In this document: positions 53,348 to 57,166 of the stretch, one piece after another
Layout of the letters: each line of letters opens with the position of its first letter
Position numbering within the stretch: position 1 is the first letter of the stretch
Source: an uncultured Pelagibacteraceae bacterium
GTDB lineage: Bacteria > Pseudomonadota > Alphaproteobacteria > Pelagibacterales > Pelagibacteraceae
Length of the DNA: 57,166 nucleotides
Direction: 5' to 3'
Assembly: GCA_902629575.1 (NCBI GenBank)
Contig: CACORJ010000008.1
Coordinates: 1-57,166 of the forward strand
Made by a program: the position numbers and the translations under genes
Notes under the pieces: generated by a model
Told to the model about the DNA's origin: nothing
What the model saw: only the letters and a program-made list of their open reading frames with translations
Database searches by the model: none

Positions 53348-54232
53348 CTATTCTTCTTGTTTAATTACAGTTTTTTGAGATACTTTTAATTTAACAAGAA
53401 CGGTATTAGCAATATATATGGATGAATAAGTTCCAAAGATAACTCCAAAAATCATTGCTAAAGAAAAACCCCTTAAGATCTCTCCTCCAAAGAAAAAAAT
53501 TGATAAAAGTGCTAAAAGTGTAGTTATAGATGTTATCAAAGTTCTAGATAAAGTTTCATTTATTGAGATATTTGTAAGTTCAAAAATCTTTATATCTGAG
53601 TATTTTCTAAGATTTTCTCTAACTCTATCGAATATAACAACAGTATCATTCATTGAATAACCTACAATAGTAAGAACTGCGGCGATAATTGAGAGATTGA
53701 TTTCTAAATTTAATAAAGAAAATAATCCTAATGTAATAATTACATCATGAAATAGTGCTATTATAGCACCAAGACTAAATTGCCATTCAAATCTAATCCA
53801 AATATATATTAACATAACAGTAAGGGCAACAGTAATAGCAATTACCCCTGATCGAAGTAATTCAGCACTTACCTTTGGACCTACATTTTCAACTCTTCTA
53901 AAATCAAAAGTATTTCCATAGGACTTATCTAGATGTGATCTAATTTGTTCAATTATATCTTTTTTGTTATCTTTATTTTCAAATTTGATTAAAAAATCTT
54001 TATCATTACCAAATTTTTTAACTGATATGTCGCCAAGACTCATCTTACTAAGATTATCTCTTAAATTTGAAGTATTAATTTTCTTATTTAATGATCTTAA
54101 TTCAATGAGGGTTCCGCCCTTAAAATCTATACCAAAATTCAAACCCTTGAAAATAAGTAGTAATAATGAAATTACGATTAAAATTGAAGATAGAATGTTA
54201 AAATGAGTATAAAATTTGTTAAATTTTATCAT
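53348..54232 (-). CDS. secF: Protein translocase subunit SecF
   Basis: Partner of SecD; uses the proton gradient to pull proteins out of the Sec channel. The 294-aa protein has six membrane helices. KFYTHFNILSSILIVISLLL is helix 1, followed by GIDFKGGTLIELRS (the SecF GxDFxGG motif), VGPKVSAELLRSGVIAITVA and AAVLTIVGYSMNDTVVIFDRVRENLR. The TLSRTLITSITTLLALLSIF helix is typical. It overlaps secD by 4 bp. Confidence 0.96.
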   Translation of the reverse strand: MIKFNKFYTHFNILSSILIVISLLLLIFKGLNFGIDFKGGTLIELRSLNKKINTSNLRDNLSKMSLGDISVKKFGNDKDFLIKFENKDNKKDIIEQIRSHLDKSYGNTFDFRRVENVGPKVSAELLRSGVIAITVALTVMLIYIWIRFEWQFSLGAIIALFHDVIITLGLFSLLNLEINLSIIAAVLTIVGYSMNDTVVIFDRVRENLRKYSDIKIFELTNISINETLSRTLITSITTLLALLSIFFFGGEILRGFSLAMIFGVIFGTYSSIYIANTVLVKLKVSQKTVIKQEE

Positions 54233-55785
54233 TTAATTAAAGCCTCTCTGTCTTTATTTTTTGAAACATAAATTGAGGTAAATAGTCTTGCCACAAAATA
54301 TACCGAAAATAATGTTGTAAATATTCCAACTCCTAATGTTACAGAAAAACCTTTAATTGGGCCAGATCCCATAAAAAATAATATTACTGCAGCTAACAAA
54401 GTAGTAACATTTGCATCTAAAATTGCTGTTTTAGATCTTGTATATCCACTGTCAAAAGCAATGATATTATTTTTTTCACTCTTTAACTCTTCTTTTATTC
54501 TTTCAAAAATTAAAACATTAGCATCAACTGCCATTCCAACAGTCAAAATGATACCTGCAATACCTGGTAAAGTTAATGTAGCTTCAAATAAAGTGAGTAT
54601 TCCTAAAAGCAGCATAAGATTTATTATTAGAGTAATATTTGCTATCAATCCAAAAACCTTATATTTTATGAATATATATAAAATTACGAGAGTAAAACCA
54701 ATAATTAAAGCTATCATTCCTGCATTAATAGAATCTTGACCTAAATCAGGGCCAACAGTTCTCTCTTCTATAATATTTAATGGTGCAGGTAATGCACCAG
54801 ATCTTAATAATAAAGCTAAATCAGTAGCTGATTGAAAAGTAAAACCTCCACTAATTTGTCCGTTACCGCTAGCTATTGTATCCCTTACGACTGGTGCACT
54901 AATAATTTTTCCATCTAGAATTATTGCTAATTGTCTACCTATATTTGCCGACGTTGCTTTACCGAATCTTTTTGCACCTACTCTATCTAAAGTAAAGGAA
55001 ACTACAGTTTCATTAGTTTGACTATTCATTTTTGGTTGGGCATCTAATAGATTTTCTCCGCTCAAGATAATTCTTTTACTAACAAAACTTTCATCAAGAC
55101 TATTTTCATAAGTCAATTTTTCTACACCGAAAGAGTCTTCTGAATTATTTGACACAAATCGAAAAGTTAAATTAGCTGTTTTACCCAATAGAGATTTAAC
55201 CCTTTTTGGATCATCTAAACCAGGTAATTCTACTAAAATTCTATCATTACCTCTTTTTAATATATTAGGCTCATTCGTACCTACTTCATCAATTCTACGT
55301 CTAATAATCTCCAATGCTTGGTCTTGAGATGATGTTTTTAATCTAACAAGTCCTTGATTTGAAAAATATATTTCAAAAAGATTTCCATTGTCTTTAATTT
55401 CAAATTTATGAGTTTTAAATCTAGGATAATATGGATTGATTTCACTATCTTCTTTAATGAATTCATTTAAGAGAAATTCTTTATTTTCCTCTTTTACATT
55501 AAAAGAAATTTTTTGATTTTCTAAATCTAAATTAAATATTCTAATATTTTTTTCTTTGAAATAAGATTTTATTAAAGATGATACATTTTGTAGTTTTTGT
55601 TCAATTACTGGTTTGTTATCTATTTCAAGTAATAAATATGAGCCACCTTGTAAATCTAGACCAAGATTAATTTTTTGATTTATTAATCTATTTTCAGGTG
55701 AAAATAAATTGTTTATTGCAATTAGAGTAAAAAAAATACAAATAATTGATGTCAATATAATTCTTAATTTAGAAAAATATAACAT
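54229..55785 (-). CDS. secD: Protein translocase subunit SecD
   Basis: Inner-membrane export accessory with a large periplasmic domain. The 518-aa protein has one N-terminal helix (RIILTSIICIFFTLIAINNL), LGLDLQGGSYLLLEID, a P1 head region of about 300 residues with ALEIIRRRIDEVGTNEPNIL, RILVELPGLDDPKRVKSLLG, and five further helices with GIILTVGMAVDANVLIFERI near the end. It lies 17 bp after yajC and forms the yajC-secD-secF cluster. Confidence 0.97.
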   Translation of the reverse strand: MLYFSKLRIILTSIICIFFTLIAINNLFSPENRLINQKINLGLDLQGGSYLLLEIDNKPVIEQKLQNVSSLIKSYFKEKNIRIFNLDLENQKISFNVKEENKEFLLNEFIKEDSEINPYYPRFKTHKFEIKDNGNLFEIYFSNQGLVRLKTSSQDQALEIIRRRIDEVGTNEPNILKRGNDRILVELPGLDDPKRVKSLLGKTANLTFRFVSNNSEDSFGVEKLTYENSLDESFVSKRIILSGENLLDAQPKMNSQTNETVVSFTLDRVGAKRFGKATSANIGRQLAIILDGKIISAPVVRDTIASGNGQISGGFTFQSATDLALLLRSGALPAPLNIIEERTVGPDLGQDSINAGMIALIIGFTLVILYIFIKYKVFGLIANITLIINLMLLLGILTLFEATLTLPGIAGIILTVGMAVDANVLIFERIKEELKSEKNNIIAFDSGYTRSKTAILDANVTTLLAAVILFFMGSGPIKGFSVTLGVGIFTTLFSVYFVARLFTSIYVSKNKDREALIK

Positions 55786-55802
55786 TTCTCAAAATGATAA
55801 GA

Positions 55803-56090
55803 TTATTTTTTGACTTCTGTTGTGTTTAAAAGACCTTGAATTCCTGTTGCTCTTACTATTTCAACTTTTACATTTTCGGCAATAATAACTTCAACTTTTT
55901 CATTATCTATCACTCTTTCAATAGTCCCTGTGATACCACCAGATGTGATAACTTTATCCCCTCTTTTTAAACCTTCAACCATAGCCTTGTGTTCCTTAAC
56001 TTTTTTTTGTTGAGGTCTTATTAAGAAAAAATAAAAAATTACAAATATCAATATTAAAGGTATAAATTGACCTATTCCTGAACCTTCCAT
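55803..56090 (-). CDS. yajC: Preprotein translocase subunit YajC
   Basis: Single-span accessory of the SecDF complex. The 95-aa protein starts with a helix (GQFIPLILIFVIFYFFLIRP), then QQKKVKEHKAMVEGLKRGDKVITSGGITG and a basic/acidic tail with VEVIIAENVKVEIVRATGI. The pattern is diagnostic. A clear AAGGAG lies 5-10 bp before the ATG, a stronger SD than most neighbours. A 52-bp spacer separates it from serS. Confidence 0.95.
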   Translation of the reverse strand: MEGSGIGQFIPLILIFVIFYFFLIRPQQKKVKEHKAMVEGLKRGDKVITSGGITGTIERVIDNEKVEVIIAENVKVEIVRATGIQGLLNTTEVKK

Positions 56091-56142
56091 AAAACTCCTT
56101 ACTTTGCTGATTTTTTATACTACTTGAGAAATTAAAACAACT

Positions 56143-57166
56143 TTAATTAGGAGATATTTGTTCTAAATTATTCATGTAAGGTCTTAATTTTTCTGGAATT
56201 ACAATAGTGCCATCTTTTTGTTGATAATTTTCCATCACCGCAATTAATGTTCTTCCTACTGCCAAACCACTTCCATTTAAAGTACCAACATTAACGCTAT
56301 CATTATTTTGATCTTTATACCTTGCTTTCATCCTAATAGCTTGAAAAGTAGAACAAGAAGAACATGATGAAATTTCCCTATATTTGTTCTCTGATGGTAT
56401 CCAAACCTCAATATCGTAAGTTTTTTCAGCACTAAACCCCATATCCCCAGTACATAAAATAACCTTTCTATATGGTAAACCCAAATCATCTAAAATTGAT
56501 GTTGCGCAATTCGTCATTCTCTCAAGTTCATCTAGGCATTTTTCTTTTGCAACAATACTTACTAATTCAACTTTATAAAATTGATGTTGTCTTATCATTC
56601 CTTTTGTATCTTTACCATAACTTCCAGCTTCCTTTCTAAAACAAGGAGTTGAAGCTACAAATCTCATCGGTAACTCTTTAAAATTAATAATTTTATCTTT
56701 AACAATATTTGTTAGAATAACTTCTGCTGTTGGTATTAAAAATTTTCTGTCTGAAGTTTCATCAAATTTTATTTCAAATTGATCATTTTCGAATTTAGGT
56801 AATTGTCCAGTTCCATACATTGTATTTTCTGAAGCTATTAACGGAGGAGATATTTCTTTGTATCCATTCTTATAAATATGCTGGTCTAGCATATAATTAG
56901 ATAGTGCCCTCTCTAACAAAGCTAATTTATCCTTAACAAATACAAACCTTGAACCAGTGGTTTTTGTAGCAAGTTCAAAGTCAAGCATGTCAAGTTTATA
57001 ACCGATTTCATAATGAGTTTTAGGATTAAAATCAAATTTTGGAATTTTGCCACTTTTTGATATTTCAATATTATCATTTTCATCCTTTCCTATCGGAACA
57101 TCTTGGTGTGGTATGTTGGGAATACCTGATAGAATTTCATCTAATTTATCTTTAGTTTGTTTTTGA
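56143..57166 (-). CDS. serS: Seryl-tRNA synthetase, N-terminus cut by the window edge
   Basis: Class II synthetase charging tRNA-Ser. The frame stays open to the window end, so the ATG at 56988 is internal. The extra part reads LDEILSGIPNIPHQDVPIG, KDENDN and FDFNPKTHYEIGYKLD, the usual link between the coiled-coil arm and the catalytic core. The core has TKTTGSRFVFVKD, PMRFVASTPCFRKEAGSYGK (motif 2), and LNGSGLAVGRTLIAVMENYQ (motif 3). About 341 codons are visible; roughly 85 N-terminal residues, mainly the tRNA-binding arm, should lie beyond the window. Confidence 0.96.
   Translation of the reverse strand, partial: QKQTKDKLDEILSGIPNIPHQDVPIGKDENDNIEISKSGKIPKFDFNPKTHYEIGYKLDMLDFELATKTTGSRFVFVKDKLALLERALSNYMLDQHIYKNGYKEISPPLIASENTMYGTGQLPKFENDQFEIKFDETSDRKFLIPTAEVILTNIVKDKIINFKELPMRFVASTPCFRKEAGSYGKDTKGMIRQHQFYKVELVSIVAKEKCLDELERMTNCATSILDDLGLPYRKVILCTGDMGFSAEKTYDIEVWIPSENKYREISSCSSCSTFQAIRMKARYKDQNNDSVNVGTLNGSGLAVGRTLIAVMENYQQKDGTIVIPEKLRPYMNNLEQISPN

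Overview
The window looks like a chromosomal segment from a free-living marine alphaproteobacterium of the SAR11 clade (Candidatus Pelagibacter or a close relative). This is inferred from gene content and style, not from a database match. The DNA is very AT-rich. Most neighbouring genes overlap or lie a few bases apart, and only one gene-free stretch exceeds 300 bp. Alphaproteobacterial markers include an NDUFS4-type complex I subunit, the ubiquinol-cytochrome c chaperone, SdhE, a membrane H+-pyrophosphatase, GlpX and the plsX-ihfA-merR order.

Layout. 18-5625 (+): riboflavin operon (ribE, ribB-type fusion, ribH) running into nusB and thiL, then hppA. 5634-8622: bamE against a divergent bc1-assembly chaperone, then rpmF-plsX-ihfA-merR-rpmG. 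8623-12116: chorismate mutase, heme A synthase, and metY coupled to an alpha/beta hydrolase. 12207-17393 (+): rplM-rpsI, argC, an unlisted 57-aa lipoprotein, hom, and two transporters. 17394-25662 is an accessory island. It holds a 460-bp gene-free stretch, a minimal alkyltransferase with a 58-aa membrane protein, a complete tyrosine recombinase coupled to a glycosyltransferase, and a convergent surface-glycan operon with a GIY-YIG gene beside tRNA-Glu. 25699-29702 (-): recJ, glpX, an SbmA/BacA-like transporter, NDUFS4 and tRNA-Pro. 29795-32003 (+): zinc-ribbon membrane protein, nhaA, glutathione peroxidase. 31998-40343 (-): MBL-fold hydrolase, tatD, metG, holB, tmk, then a wall-remodelling trio (dacC, an RlpA-like lipoprotein, mltB) and rarD. 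40429-44492: tRNA-Ser, sdhE, recG, DUF502, an M48 peptidase, tRNA-Lys. 44570-49776 (-): tgt, cyclophilin, coaD, gyrA, ssb. 49865-57166: uvrA, a PuuD-N-like membrane protein, secF-secD-yajC, and serS cut by the window end.

Most genes are streamlined housekeeping. The most unusual material is (i) the integrase/glycan island, whose recombinase has a strong promoter overlapped by a long interrupted palindrome shared with a divergent promoter; (ii) a repeated promoter geometry (TGn-TATAAT/A 4-5 nt before an ATG) at three unrelated loci, suggesting leaderless mRNAs; (iii) enzymes that kept their fold but lost classical metal or catalytic residues (Tgt zinc site, RibB C-terminal domain, RlpA barrel); and (iv) several small proteins of 25-58 aa. 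All assignments come from reading motifs and synteny; no alignment or search was run.
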